From contig CAWDME010000005.1 of NCBI GenBank assembly GCA_963803335.1, forward strand, positions 62,001-126,000: a stretch of 64,000 nt of DNA, written 5' to 3'. Source of the DNA: DASSUW01 sp963803335 (GTDB taxonomy: Bacteria > Actinomycetota > Thermoleophilia > Solirubrobacterales > Solirubrobacteraceae). The position numbers were made by a program, and so were the translations under genes. The notes under the pieces were generated by a model, which was not told the origin of the DNA, did no database searches, and saw only the letters and a list, made by a program, of their open reading frames with translations. Positions 14,975 through 23,224 of this stretch are shown here, one piece after another; position 1 is the stretch's first letter; each line of letters starts with the position of its first letter.

Positions 14975-16177
14975 GTGTATCCCGAGGACTCGTCCGTCGA
15001 CGGCGGCGTGCTGAGCATCGGCGGCTGCGACGCGCGCGAGCTGGCGCGCGAGTTCGGCACGCCCGCGTACGTGGTCGCCGAGGAGGACCTGCGCTCGCGC
15101 GCCCGGGCGTTCACGCGCGCGGTGGGCGGTGCCGGCGAGATCGTCTACGCCTCGAAGGCATTCCCGTGCACGGCCGTCCTGCGCGTGTTCGCCGAGGAGG
15201 GCCTGGGCTGCGACGTCGCGTCGGGCGGCGAGCTGCACCTGGCGCTGCGCGCGGGGTTCGAACCCGGGCGCTTGTACCTGCACGGCAACGCCAAGTCCGA
15301 GGCCGAGCTGCGGATGGCGCTCGATGCGGGCGTCGGCACGATCGTGATCGACAATGAGGTCGAGGCGGACCGCCTGCGCGCCCTCGGGGGCGGACCGCGA
15401 CTGCTCGCGCGCGTGATCCCCGGCGTCGAGGCCGACACGCACGAGCACATCCTCACGGGCCAGGCGGGCTCCAAGTTCGGCATGACGCCCGTGGTCGTGC
15501 GCGCGCTGGCCGAGCGGATCGACCTGGCCGGCCTGCACATGCACATCGGCTCGCAGCTGCACTCGCTCGACCCGTACCGGCGCGCGATCGCCGCGCTCGC
15601 CGAGGTCGGCGCCTTCGACGTCTATGACCTCGGTGGCGGGCTCGGCGTGCCGTACGTCCGGGGCGACGAGGCGGTGTCGCCGCAGGCCTGGGTCGACGCA
15701 ATGGTCGGCGCTGCCCACGCCGAGCTGGGCGAGGACGTCCAGCTCGTGCTCGAGCCCGGCCGCGCGCTGGTCGCCAACGCGGGCGTGACGCTCTATAGCG
15801 TCGAGGCGGTCAAGCCGGGGCTCGCGGGAGAGACGATCGTGGCGGTCGACGGCGGGATGTCCGACAATCTCCGGCCGATGCTCTACGGCGCCGCATACGA
15901 TGCCGCGCTCGTGGCGCGGATGGGTGACAGCGGCGGCGTCTGCACGGTCGTGGGGAAGCACTGCGAGTCCGGCGACGTGCTCGTGCGCGACGTCAGGCTG
16001 CCCGAGCCGCGGCCCGGCGATGTGCTCGTGACGCCGGTGACCGGCGCCTACGGCCACGCGATGGCGAACAACTACAACGGCGTCCCGCGGCCGCCGGTGA
16101 TCTTCTGCTCGGGCGGCGACGCGCGCGTCGTCGTGCGGCGCGAGACCTACGAGGACCTGCATGCCAGAGACCTTTAG
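14975..16177 (+). CDS. lysA: diaminopimelate decarboxylase
   Basis: A 400-residue fold-type III PLP enzyme. YASKAFPC places the PLP lysine at K61; HMHIGSQL (about 189-196), the Gly-rich DLGGGLGVPY and EPGRALV bind the cofactor phosphate, and HCESGD supplies the dimer-interface Cys. It converts meso-diaminopimelate to lysine. GTG 14975 follows TAAGCT (14962-14967) by exactly seven bases, indicating a leaderless mRNA. It is the first of four overlapping amino-acid genes; hom starts inside its last 17 bases. Confidence 0.94.
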   Translation: MYPEDSSVDGGVLSIGGCDARELAREFGTPAYVVAEEDLRSRARAFTRAVGGAGEIVYASKAFPCTAVLRVFAEEGLGCDVASGGELHLALRAGFEPGRLYLHGNAKSEAELRMALDAGVGTIVIDNEVEADRLRALGGGPRLLARVIPGVEADTHEHILTGQAGSKFGMTPVVVRALAERIDLAGLHMHIGSQLHSLDPYRRAIAALAEVGAFDVYDLGGGLGVPYVRGDEAVSPQAWVDAMVGAAHAELGEDVQLVLEPGRALVANAGVTLYSVEAVKPGLAGETIVAVDGGMSDNLRPMLYGAAYDAALVARMGDSGGVCTVVGKHCESGDVLVRDVRLPEPRPGDVLVTPVTGAYGHAMANNYNGVPRPPVIFCSGGDARVVVRRETYEDLHARDL

Positions 16178-17384
16178 GATCGGCCTGCTCGGCCACGGCA
16201 CGGTCGGCTCGGCCTTCGCGGCACTGCTGGCCGAGCGCGCCGACGCGTTCGCGCCGATCACCGGCATGCGGCCGGAGATCACCGGCATCCTCACGCGCTC
16301 GCGCGGCAGCTTCGACGAGGTGCTGGAGAACAGCGACCTGGTCGTCGAGCTGATCGGCGGGATCGACCCCGCGCGCGACTACGTGCTGCAGGCGATGCGG
16401 GCGGGCAAGCACGTCGTGTCGGCGAACAAGCAGCTGCTCAGCCAGCACGGCGAGGAGCTGTGGGCGTGCGCCCGCGAGCACGGCGTGCAGCTGCGCTTCG
16501 AGGGCGCCGTGGCGGGCGTCGTGCCGGTCATCCGCGTGCTGCAGGAGTCGCTCGCCGCCACCCGCGTCGAGCGGATCCACGGCATCGTCAACGGCACGAC
16601 CAACTACATCCTCACCGAGATGGCCGACCGCGGGCTCTCCTACGAGGAGGCGCTGCGGCAGGCGCAGGATCTGGGTTACGCGGAGTCCGACCCGACCGAC
16701 GATGTGACCGGGCGCGACGCCGCCGCCAAGATGGCGATCCTCGCCCGCCTCGCGTTCTCCACGCCGGTCCACCTCGACCAGGTCGTCTACGAGGGCATCG
16801 AGCACCTGACCGGCGAGGACATGGAGTACGCCAAGGAGCTCGGCCTCGGGCTCAAGCTGATCGGCACGGCCGAGCGCGTCGACGCCGGCATCAGCGTGCG
16901 CGTGCACCCGGCGTTCCTGTACGCCGGTCATCCGCTCGCCTCGATCCACGGGCCGTTCAACGCGGTCACGGTCGAGTCGGACACGATCACCGAGGTGACG
17001 CTGTCGGGGCCGGGCGCGGGCGGCCCGCAGACGGCGACGGCCGTGCTCGGCGATGTCATCTCGGCGATGATCCCGCCCGCCTCGACGCCGGAGACGACGC
17101 AGTCGCTGCCGGTCGTCAACGATGTCGAGTCGGCGTTCTATCTGCACATGGAGGTCGCCGACCGGCCCGGCGTGCTTGCCCAGGTAGCGGAGCTGCTGGG
17201 CATGCAGGGCGCCTCGATCCGCTCGGTCGTGCAGAAGGGGCTCGGCGAGAACGCGCGGCTCGTGCTGATCATGCATCCGCTGCTGGAGTCGCGCTTCTAC
17301 GCGGCGGTGCGGATGATCTCCCAGCTCGACTTCATCCGCTCGGCCCCGCGCGCGATCCGCGTGATCGACGAGGAATTCACATGA
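16161..17384 (+). CDS. hom: homoserine dehydrogenase with ACT domain
   Basis: A 407-residue enzyme. The NAD(P)-binding loop is GHGTVG at 11-16, the catalytic region includes NGTTNYILTEM and GYAESDPTDDVTGRDAAAK, and a C-terminal ACT domain (about 325-400, FYLHMEVADRPGVLAQVAELL) probably mediates threonine feedback. It reduces aspartate semialdehyde to homoserine for threonine and methionine. The start overlaps lysA by 17 bases, and the stop overlaps the thrC start (ATGA), so the pathway genes are coupled. Confidence 0.95.
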   Translation: MPETFRIGLLGHGTVGSAFAALLAERADAFAPITGMRPEITGILTRSRGSFDEVLENSDLVVELIGGIDPARDYVLQAMRAGKHVVSANKQLLSQHGEELWACAREHGVQLRFEGAVAGVVPVIRVLQESLAATRVERIHGIVNGTTNYILTEMADRGLSYEEALRQAQDLGYAESDPTDDVTGRDAAAKMAILARLAFSTPVHLDQVVYEGIEHLTGEDMEYAKELGLGLKLIGTAERVDAGISVRVHPAFLYAGHPLASIHGPFNAVTVESDTITEVTLSGPGAGGPQTATAVLGDVISAMIPPASTPETTQSLPVVNDVESAFYLHMEVADRPGVLAQVAELLGMQGASIRSVVQKGLGENARLVLIMHPLLESRFYAAVRMISQLDFIRSAPRAIRVIDEEFT

Positions 17385-18403
17385 CCCCGTCCCCACCCAC
17401 CCTGATCGAGCGCTGGCGCGACCGTCTTCCCTTCAATGAGGGCGACCCGATCGTGTCGCTCTCGGAAGGCTCGACGCCGCTGGTGTTCGCCGAGCGGGTG
17501 TCCGAGCGGGCGGGCTGCGAGGTCTGGCTCAAGCTCGAGGGCGCGAACCCGACCGGCTCGTTCAAGGACCGCGGGATGACCTGCGCGGTATCGGCGGCGG
17601 TGCGCGAGGGGGCGCAGGCCGTGATCTGCGCGTCGACCGGCAACACGGCGGCGAGCGCGGCGGCCTACGCGGCGCGGGGCGGGCTCCGGGGCGCGGTGAT
17701 CGTGCCCGAGGGCAAGATCGCGACCGGCAAGCTCGCCCAGGCGCTCATGCACGGCGCGCGCGTCGTGGCGCTGCGCGGCAACTTCGACGAGGCGCTGGCG
17801 CTGGTGCGCGAGCTGGTGCAGCGGCACCCGATCGCGCTGGTGAACTCGGTCAACCCGTTCCGCCTCGAGGGCCAGAAGACGGCCGCGCTGGAGATCGCCG
17901 AGGAGCTCGGCACGATCGACGCGCTGGCGATCCCGGTCGGCAACGCGGGCAACATCACCGCCTACTGGAAGGGGTTCCAGGAGGTCGGCGAGGCGCCGAT
18001 GATGCTCGGCTTCCAGGCCGAGGGCGCGGCGCCACTGGTGCACGGCAAGCCGGTCGCGAACCCGGAGACCGTGGCGAGCGCGATCCGCATCGGCAACCCG
18101 GCGCGCTGGGAGGAAGCGATGGCGGCGATGACCGCGTCACACGGCTCCGTGCGGGCGGTGTCGGACGCGCAGATCCTCGAGGCGTACCGCTTCCTCGCCG
18201 CGTCCGAGGGCGTGTTCTGCGAGCCGGCCTCGGCAACGAGCGTGGCCGGCGTGCTCGCCCACGGCGCCCAGGGGGCCGAGCGGGTCGTGTGCGTGCTCAC
18301 CGGCCATGGGCTGAAGGACCCGCAGACCGCGCTGGCCTACGCCGGGTCGGTCGTGCCCTGCGAGCCCGAGATCGACGCGGTCGAGCAGGCCGTCCTGGCT
18401 TGA
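17381..18403 (+). CDS. thrC: threonine synthase
   Basis: A 340-residue PLP enzyme. GSFKDRGM puts the PLP lysine at K62, CASTGNTAASAAAYA follows, and PVGNAGNITAYWKGF binds phosphate. It converts O-phosphohomoserine to threonine and is of the shorter, bacterial/archaeal class II type without a regulatory N-terminal extension. The ATG overlaps the hom stop by four bases, and the thrB start overlaps its own stop, giving the order hom-thrC-thrB. Confidence 0.95.
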   Translation: MTPSPPTLIERWRDRLPFNEGDPIVSLSEGSTPLVFAERVSERAGCEVWLKLEGANPTGSFKDRGMTCAVSAAVREGAQAVICASTGNTAASAAAYAARGGLRGAVIVPEGKIATGKLAQALMHGARVVALRGNFDEALALVRELVQRHPIALVNSVNPFRLEGQKTAALEIAEELGTIDALAIPVGNAGNITAYWKGFQEVGEAPMMLGFQAEGAAPLVHGKPVANPETVASAIRIGNPARWEEAMAAMTASHGSVRAVSDAQILEAYRFLAASEGVFCEPASATSVAGVLAHGAQGAERVVCVLTGHGLKDPQTALAYAGSVVPCEPEIDAVEQAVLA

Positions 18404-19251
18404 GCGTCACCGTCCGCGTGCCCGCCTCGTCGGCCAACCTCGGCCCGGGGTTCGACGTGCTGGCGGCCGCGCTCGGCGTGTGGATGGAGCTCGAGGTGAC
18501 GCAGACCGGTCGCTTCGAGGTGCGCACCGACCTGGCGATCGCGCGCGACGCCCGCAACCTGGCGGTGCGCGGCTTCGCGGCCCTGCGGTCGGCTGAAGGC
18601 GTGCGCTTCGCGATCCGCTCCGACATCCCGCTGTCGGGCGGGCTGGGGACCAGCGCGGCGGCCTACGTCGCCGGGCTGGCGGCCGCCGACGCGCTGAACG
18701 GCGGCGGCGCCGACCTGCTGGCCGAGGCGACGCGGCTCGAAGGCCATCCGGACAACGTCGCGGCGGCCCTGTTGGGCGGCTTCGTGGTCTGCTCCGGCGA
18801 CTCGGCCGCGCGGCTCGACCCGCCGGTGGGCCTCGAGGCGGTGCTGGTAGTCCCGTCGCGGGCGGTCCGGACCGCGAAGGCCCGCGCCGCCTTGCCGCCC
18901 GAGGTCCCGATGAGCGACGCGGTCTTCAACGTCGGCCGCGCTTCGCTGCTCGTGCTCGGCCTGGCGCGCGGCGACCTCGACCTCGTCGCCCGCGGGTTGG
19001 AGGATCGCCTGCACCAGCCCCACCGCGCCTCCCTGTATCCGCGCTCGATGGAGCTGGTCGAGCGGGCGGCGGAGATCGGCGCGCTCGGCGCCACGATCAG
19101 CGGGGCCGGCCCCAGCGTGCTCGTCTGGACCCGCGCGGAGGCGGCCCAGGCGGTCTTCGCCCGCCTCAGCGCCGAAGCGGCAGGCTGGGCGCGCGTGCTG
19201 CGCCTGCCGTTCGCCGAGAGCGGTGCGGAGGTCCGAACTTCGGGCATTTAG
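18400..19251 (+). CDS. thrB: homoserine kinase
   Basis: A 283-residue GHMP kinase. SANLGPGFDVLA (11-22) is the substrate loop, and PLSGGLGTSAAA (77-88) is the ATP-binding GHMP motif; the C-terminal GATISGAGPSVLVW is the third family motif. It phosphorylates homoserine for ThrC. The start is TTG 18400, overlapping the thrC TGA. TTG gives the family N-terminus VTVRVPASSANLGPG, whereas upstream starts add unrelated residues. The 3' end enters a dispersed repeat. Confidence 0.94.
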   Translation: MSVTVRVPASSANLGPGFDVLAAALGVWMELEVTQTGRFEVRTDLAIARDARNLAVRGFAALRSAEGVRFAIRSDIPLSGGLGTSAAAYVAGLAAADALNGGGADLLAEATRLEGHPDNVAAALLGGFVVCSGDSAARLDPPVGLEAVLVVPSRAVRTAKARAALPPEVPMSDAVFNVGRASLLVLGLARGDLDLVARGLEDRLHQPHRASLYPRSMELVERAAEIGALGATISGAGPSVLVWTRAEAAQAVFARLSAEAAGWARVLRLPFAESGAEVRTSGI

Positions 19252-19298
19252 GAGGCAGGATCGGCGGTTCTCGGCTCCCTCGCCGCGCTACCCAGCCG
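19235..19298. repeat. dispersed intergenic palindromic repeat, copy 1
   Basis: The end of thrB and the spacer before the converging GlcG-like gene carry GAACTTCGGGCATTTAGGAG with GGCAGGATCGG, then CTACCCAGCCG at 19288-19298. The same two blocks, slightly diverged, recur at 52912-53056, and the left block recurs at 38668-38687. The ends are inverted relative to each other (CGAACTTCGG against GCCGCAGT). Function unknown; a REP/MITE-like element or terminator is possible. Confidence 0.5.
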
Positions 19299-19311
19299 CA
19301 GTCGGCCGACG

Positions 19312-19734
19312 TCAGCCCAGCTCGGCCACTGCCGCCTCGGCGACCTGCATGTCCTCGGAGTAGTGCCCGCCGCTGACGCCGACGCCGCCGACGACCTCGC
19401 CGTCGACCATCAGCGGGTAGCCGCCGCCGAACACCACCAGGCGCTCGATCCCGGCCGGCGCGCCCGCCGCCAAAGGCGGGTCGTCCTTGATGAAGTCGTG
19501 CCACCCGTGCGTGGGCATCCCGAAGCCGACGGCGGTGTACGCCTTGTCCTGGGCGACCTGCACGCTCAGCAGCGCTGCACCGTCCATGCGGCTGAACGCC
19601 TTCAGCACCCCGTTGTCGTCCACGACCGCGATCACGAACGGCTTGCCGAGCTCCCCTGCCTTGGCCTCGGCCGCAGCGATCAGCCGGTGCGCCGCCTCCG
19701 TCGTGATGCTGCTCTTCGCGTACGTGTCGGCCAT
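19312..19734 (-). CDS. GlcG/HbpS family heme-binding-like protein
   Basis: A 140-residue protein with the GlcG/HbpS pattern: ITTEAAHRLIAAAEAKAGELG, then FVIAVVDDNGVLKAFSRMDGA, DKAYTAVGFG, and Gly-rich GGYPLMVDGEVVGGVGVSGG. Relatives bind heme or cobalamin or accompany glycolate and propanediol genes. No such genes are nearby, so its role here is open. A GAGGGGTGAG ribosome site precedes the ATG. It appears to be a single-gene unit ending in the shared repeat. Confidence 0.85.
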   Translation of the reverse strand: MADTYAKSSITTEAAHRLIAAAEAKAGELGKPFVIAVVDDNGVLKAFSRMDGAALLSVQVAQDKAYTAVGFGMPTHGWHDFIKDDPPLAAGAPAGIERLVVFGGGYPLMVDGEVVGGVGVSGGHYSEDMQVAEAAVAELG

Positions 19735-19768
19735 CTGCTCACCCCTCAGGTCGTGATCACACGGGACC

Positions 19769-20506
19769 CTACGCGCGGATGAACACCGGCGCGCCCAGCG
19801 GCACGCGCCGCATCAGCGCCCGGATATCGGCGTCGTAGGCCCGCATGCACCCGAGCGAGGCGGCCGTGCCGACCGTCTCGGGGTTCGGGGTGCCGTGGAT
19901 CGCCAGCCGGTCGCCGCCCGGCCAGCCGGGCTCGAGCCTGGTCTGGTGGCCGGAGAGCGCCACGGCGCAGCAGCCGTAGGGCGAGTCCGCGCGGCCGGTC
20001 CGCAGCAGGTCGGTGACCGCGAAGCGGCCCAGCGGCGTCTCGTTGCCCGGGCGGCCGACCGCGATCGGCATCCGCCGCAGCACGTGCGAGCCGCGCTTGA
20101 GGACGAGCCGGCGGGCGCTCCGGTCCACGTGGATCGAGATGTCGGTCGCGCCCAGGTGCACGGCGCGCGCGCGGATCCAGCCGCGCTGCTCGTTCTTGCG
20201 CTCGGACGCGATCACGCGCAGCCAGCCCGCCCGCCGGCCGGTCACGCCCAGCACCCGCGCCGAGCCGAACTCGGTCCGGCGGCCGAGCTTGGCCACCACG
20301 CGGCCGCCGGGCGCCACCCGCAGCGTCGTCCGGTGCAGTACGCGCGCGGTCTTGAAGCGCCGGGCCGGCGCCGCCGGCTTCTGCTTCGGCGCGGCCGGCG
20401 TCTCGACCACGAAGCCGGCCTTCGGCGGCGGTTCGCTCGCCACGGGCGCCGACCCGCCGCAGCCCGCCAACACCACAAGCAGGGCGACGGGAAGCGACCG
20501 GCGCAT
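19769..20506 (-). CDS. L,D-transpeptidase (YkuD) lipoprotein
   Basis: A 245-residue lipoprotein: the lipobox LLVVLAGC places the acylated Cys at 16. It is followed by a Pro/Ala linker, an SH3-like region (about 55-115) and a YkuD domain (about 120-245) with H204 in IHGTP and nucleophile Cys220 in SLGCMR. Such enzymes make 3-3 crosslinks in peptidoglycan or attach proteins to it. The spacing HGTP-x8-AASLGCMR is typical. AGGAGG lies just upstream of the ATG; the gene starts five bases after parA ends and may be cotranscribed. Confidence 0.9.
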   Translation of the reverse strand: MRRSLPVALLVVLAGCGGSAPVASEPPPKAGFVVETPAAPKQKPAAPARRFKTARVLHRTTLRVAPGGRVVAKLGRRTEFGSARVLGVTGRRAGWLRVIASERKNEQRGWIRARAVHLGATDISIHVDRSARRLVLKRGSHVLRRMPIAVGRPGNETPLGRFAVTDLLRTGRADSPYGCCAVALSGHQTRLEPGWPGGDRLAIHGTPNPETVGTAASLGCMRAYDADIRALMRRVPLGAPVFIRA

Positions 20507-20511
20507 GCCTC

Positions 20512-21291
20512 CTAGCTTGCCAGCAACGGCTTCAATGCGCGACGGGCATCGCGCAACCCGACGCGTTCGAGCACCTCGTCGGCCAGCGCCAGGTAGTCGG
20601 CGCCGAGGTCGGGGCGGTGGTCGAGGATCGACTGCGCCCGCTCAGCCGACTCCGCGTAGGCGATCGACGAGCGGATGACCGTCTTGAACACCTTGCCCTC
20701 GTAGTGCTCGTTCAGCTGCTCGTACGCCTCGCGCGAGTGGACCGTGCGCATGTCGGCGATGTTCATCACTACGCCCAGCCACTCGAGATCCGGGTTGTAG
20801 AACTCCTTCGCCTGCTCGATGACCTCCAAGGCGCCCTGGACGCCCTGCAGCGCGAAGTACTGCGCCTCGGACGAGATCAGCGCCCAGTCGGCCGCCACGA
20901 GGCCGTTGATCGTCAGCAACCCGAGCGCCGGCGGGCAGTCGATGAGGATCACGTCGTGCTGCTTGCGGGCGTCCTTGAGCGCCTTGCGCAGCACCAGCTC
21001 GCGGCCCATCTTGCCCGACATGGAGCGCTCGACCTCGGCGAGGATCGGCGTTGCGGGCACGATGCCGTCGTGTACGGCCGCCTTCGCCTTGGCCTCGCCC
21101 GACAGCACGTCGGCGATCGTGGGTGAGGCGTCCGGCGGGACATCGAAGTAGTCCGACAGGTTGCCCTGCGGATCGAGGTCGATCGCGAGAACGTCAAGGC
21201 CGACGCGCCGCAGCACGTCGGACAGCGTCCGCACGGTGGTGGTCTTGCCCGTGCCGCCCTTCAGCGACAGGACCGCAATCGTCTCAGCCAT
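20512..21291 (-). CDS. ParA/Soj family ATPase
   Basis: A 259-residue ATPase with the deviant Walker A KGGTGKTTT at 11-19, DLDPQGNLSDYF after it and ILIDCPPALGLLT as Walker B. These dimerising ATPases position chromosomes, plasmids or protein clusters. No parB, parS-like repeat or origin is nearby, so this is probably an orphan ParA that positions another cargo. The neighbouring FHA gene upstream on the same strand is separated by a hairpin. Confidence 0.88.
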   Translation of the reverse strand: MAETIAVLSLKGGTGKTTTVRTLSDVLRRVGLDVLAIDLDPQGNLSDYFDVPPDASPTIADVLSGEAKAKAAVHDGIVPATPILAEVERSMSGKMGRELVLRKALKDARKQHDVILIDCPPALGLLTINGLVAADWALISSEAQYFALQGVQGALEVIEQAKEFYNPDLEWLGVVMNIADMRTVHSREAYEQLNEHYEGKVFKTVIRSSIAYAESAERAQSILDHRPDLGADYLALADEVLERVGLRDARRALKPLLAS

Positions 21292-21294
21292 AAG

Positions 21295-21320
21295 AGGACG
21301 GGCACGATACCGCCCGTCCT
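21295..21320 (-). terminator. hairpin between the FHA gene and parA
   Basis: A 9-bp stem AGGACGGGC/GCCCGTCCT with an 8-base loop fills most of the 34-base spacer. It may terminate the FHA transcript or reduce read-through into parA. Confidence 0.5.
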
Positions 21321-21325
21321 GCGGC

Positions 21326-21787
21326 CTACTCGGAGGTCGCGGCAGCGACCGCGGGCACCGTCACGGTGTCCACGTAGAACAGCGTGTGGCGGCCGATGGT
21401 GATCTCGTCGCCATCCGTGAGCGGAGCCCACTCGACCCGGCGGCCGTTCACGAAGATGCCGTTCAGCGAGCGGTCGTCGAGCACGCGCACGCCGTCGGCC
21501 TGGTTGACGACCAGCGCATGGCGGCGCGAGACCGTGGCGTCGTCGAAGCGCAGGTCGGCGGCCAGGGAGCGGCCGATCCGCGTCCACTCGCGCGAGATGG
21601 CGACGACCACGTGGCGCCCGCCCTCCTCGTAGGCGAGGTACTTGCCCGGCTCGTTGAGCCCGGCCCGCGCGTCCTCGACCCATCCAGGACGCTCGCGACG
21701 CTCGCCGTCAGGCACGACGGGGACCGATCCCTGGCCTGCGCCCGGGAGAGTGCCCGTGTTCTGTACGTCGCGCGTTGAGTCCTGCAT
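21326..21787 (-). CDS. FHA domain protein
   Basis: A 153-residue protein whose C-terminal half is an FHA domain: IGRS at 71-74, SRRH at 87-90, DRSLNGIFVNG at about 105-115. The 50-residue N-terminal tail is polar and contains a Thr-rich start (MQDSTRDVQNTGT), reminiscent of small phospho-regulated FHA proteins such as GarA, but the diagnostic tail motif is not present. ATG 21787 is preferred; longer in-frame starts overlap the divergent gene. It probably reads Thr-phosphorylated partners. Confidence 0.82.
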   Translation of the reverse strand: MQDSTRDVQNTGTLPGAGQGSVPVVPDGERRERPGWVEDARAGLNEPGKYLAYEEGGRHVVVAISREWTRIGRSLAADLRFDDATVSRRHALVVNQADGVRVLDDRSLNGIFVNGRRVEWAPLTDGDEITIGRHTLFYVDTVTVPAVAAATSE

Positions 21788-21860
21788 GCTCGGCCTTCCG
21801 GATGTTAGGGACCGGGTCAATGGAGGGGTCCGACTGCCCGTGGCGAAACGGCTCCAAACC

Positions 21861-22121
21861 ATGCTCGCGCTCACCCGCCACCGGAACCCCCTGATGGAGA
21901 TCAGTCTCCTCCGCCACAGCGTAGGCGCGTTGAGTACCCGCCGCCACGACTGTGTGCACTGTCATCGTACTCCGCTGATCGGGGAAGTCGTTCACATTTA
22001 CGGCTCGGGGCTGGTGTGCGAGCTCTGCCGGCCGCGACACCGCGAGCGCCCTGCCCGTTCCGAGATCGTGCGGTCCCCTGAGCACGATCGCGCCGTGAAG
22101 GCGAGGCCGCGCGCCGCGTAA
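21861..22121 (+). CDS. small zinc-ribbon-like protein
   Basis: An 86-residue basic protein with two Cys pairs, CVHC and CELC, spaced 19 residues apart, probably binding one zinc ion. Around them are RTPLIGEVVHIYGSGLVC and LCRPRHRERP. I know of no named family, though short proteins of this shape are common in high-GC actinobacteria. The start is uncertain: GTG 21840, ATG 21861 or ATG 21894 all fit. It diverges from the FHA gene and precedes an SRPBCC gene by 32 bases. Confidence 0.55.
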   Translation: MLALTRHRNPLMEISLLRHSVGALSTRRHDCVHCHRTPLIGEVVHIYGSGLVCELCRPRHRERPARSEIVRSPEHDRAVKARPRAA

Positions 22122-22153
22122 CCGGGGCCGCGGCCATTATCCTTCCGGCCGCC

Positions 22154-22651
22154 GTGGACCCCGTGCATGTGAGCGTCATGATCCACCGCCCGCGCGAGGA
22201 GGTCTTCGCGTATCTGGCGGACGTCGCGAACCACTCCGAGTTCAGCGACCACTATCTGAGTCACTGGCACCTGCTGCGGGTGGATTCCGTGGGGGCCGGC
22301 GCGGGCGCGCGCTTCCGTGTCGGCGTGCCGCTGCAGCGCTTCGACTGGGGTGACATGACGCTGGTGGAGGTCGACGCCCCGCACCGGATCGTGGCGCTCG
22401 GCCGTTACGGCAAGTTCAACCGCATCAAGACCACGGCCATCTGGACGCTCGATGACGCGCCGGGCGGCGGTACCGACGTCGACTACATGTTCGAGTCCGA
22501 GCCGGTGTTCCCGACCGATCGCATCGTCGAGGCCTTGAGCGGGCAGCGCCGCTGGTTCAAGCGCAAGCTGCGCAAGTCGATGCGCAGGCTCCAGTCGATC
22601 CTCGAGGAGGACCACGACCGAGGGGCGCGCGTAACGGTGGCGGGCCTCTAG
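22154..22651 (+). CDS. SRPBCC (START-like) family protein
   Basis: A 165-residue protein beginning with the family strand VSVMIHRPREEVFAYLADVANHSEF, then WHLLRVDSVGAGAGARFRV and W-x-L near VDYMFESEP. This is the polyketide-cyclase/dehydrase-like lipid-binding cup fold; the ligand is unknown. It ends in a basic helix (RRWFKRKLRKSMRRLQ) that could touch membranes. GTG 22154 lies ten bases after a TATCCT box. The lipoprotein gene follows 12 bases downstream. Confidence 0.82.
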   Translation: MDPVHVSVMIHRPREEVFAYLADVANHSEFSDHYLSHWHLLRVDSVGAGAGARFRVGVPLQRFDWGDMTLVEVDAPHRIVALGRYGKFNRIKTTAIWTLDDAPGGGTDVDYMFESEPVFPTDRIVEALSGQRRWFKRKLRKSMRRLQSILEEDHDRGARVTVAGL

Positions 22652-22663
22652 AATCCGCGCCCG

Positions 22664-23224
22664 ATGCCGCGTCTGGTCGTACTGGCAGTGGTCCTGATCG
22701 CGCTCGTCGCCGCGGGTTGCGGCAACGACGATGTCAAGACCCGCACGGTCGCCGATACCGAGGGCCTGTACCTGAACATCGGCGGTCTCACCTACCAGAT
22801 CGAGATGTCGCGCTACATGAACGCGAACGACGTCGAGGACGCCGAGTACCTCAAGGGGCTGCCGGATTCAACCGCCCAGCCGTCCGCGAACGAGACCTGG
22901 TTCGGCATCTGGGTGCGCGTCCAGAACCAGGGCGACAAGCCGCTCCGGGCCGCCGACACCTGGGAGATCCGCGACACGCAGGACAACACCTTCCGGCCCA
23001 TCCCGATCGACACCAACGCCAACGTGTTCGCCTTCAAGCCGGGCATCGAGGTGCCGCCGAACACGGTGCTCCCCCTCTCGAGCAGCGCCGCCGGCCAGGG
23101 CCCGATCCAGGGCTCGCTCCTGCTCTTCAAGGTCAAGACCGACTCGCTGCAGAACCGCCCGCTGGAGCTGCGGTTCTCCAACGGTCAGCAGGGCGAGCAG
23201 GGCACCTACGACCTCGACGTGTAG
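22664..23224 (+). CDS. lipoprotein of unknown function
   Basis: A 186-residue protein with a lipoprotein signal peptide (VVLIALVAAGC, Cys19) and a beta-rich exported domain: NIGGLTYQIEMSRYMNANDVED, then WFGIWVRVQNQGDKPLRAADTWEIRD. This resembles immunoglobulin-like DUF4352-type domains, but I cannot assign the family. TAGAAT lies nine bases before the ATG. Its stop touches the converging PBP gene. Confidence 0.7.
   Translation: MPRLVVLAVVLIALVAAGCGNDDVKTRTVADTEGLYLNIGGLTYQIEMSRYMNANDVEDAEYLKGLPDSTAQPSANETWFGIWVRVQNQGDKPLRAADTWEIRDTQDNTFRPIPIDTNANVFAFKPGIEVPPNTVLPLSSSAAGQGPIQGSLLLFKVKTDSLQNRPLELRFSNGQQGEQGTYDLDV

Noticed and set aside
15240..15275. A tRNA T-arm-like GGGGTTCGAACCC sequence.
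   Set aside because: It lies inside the well-supported lysA frame and no acceptor or anticodon stem surrounds it; I found no tRNA in the window.
19285..19305. GGGTAG on the minus strand between thrB and the GlcG-like gene as a promoter.
   Set aside because: It points into the 3' end of thrB with no gene to read, and the same block recurs at 53.05 kb as part of the repeat.
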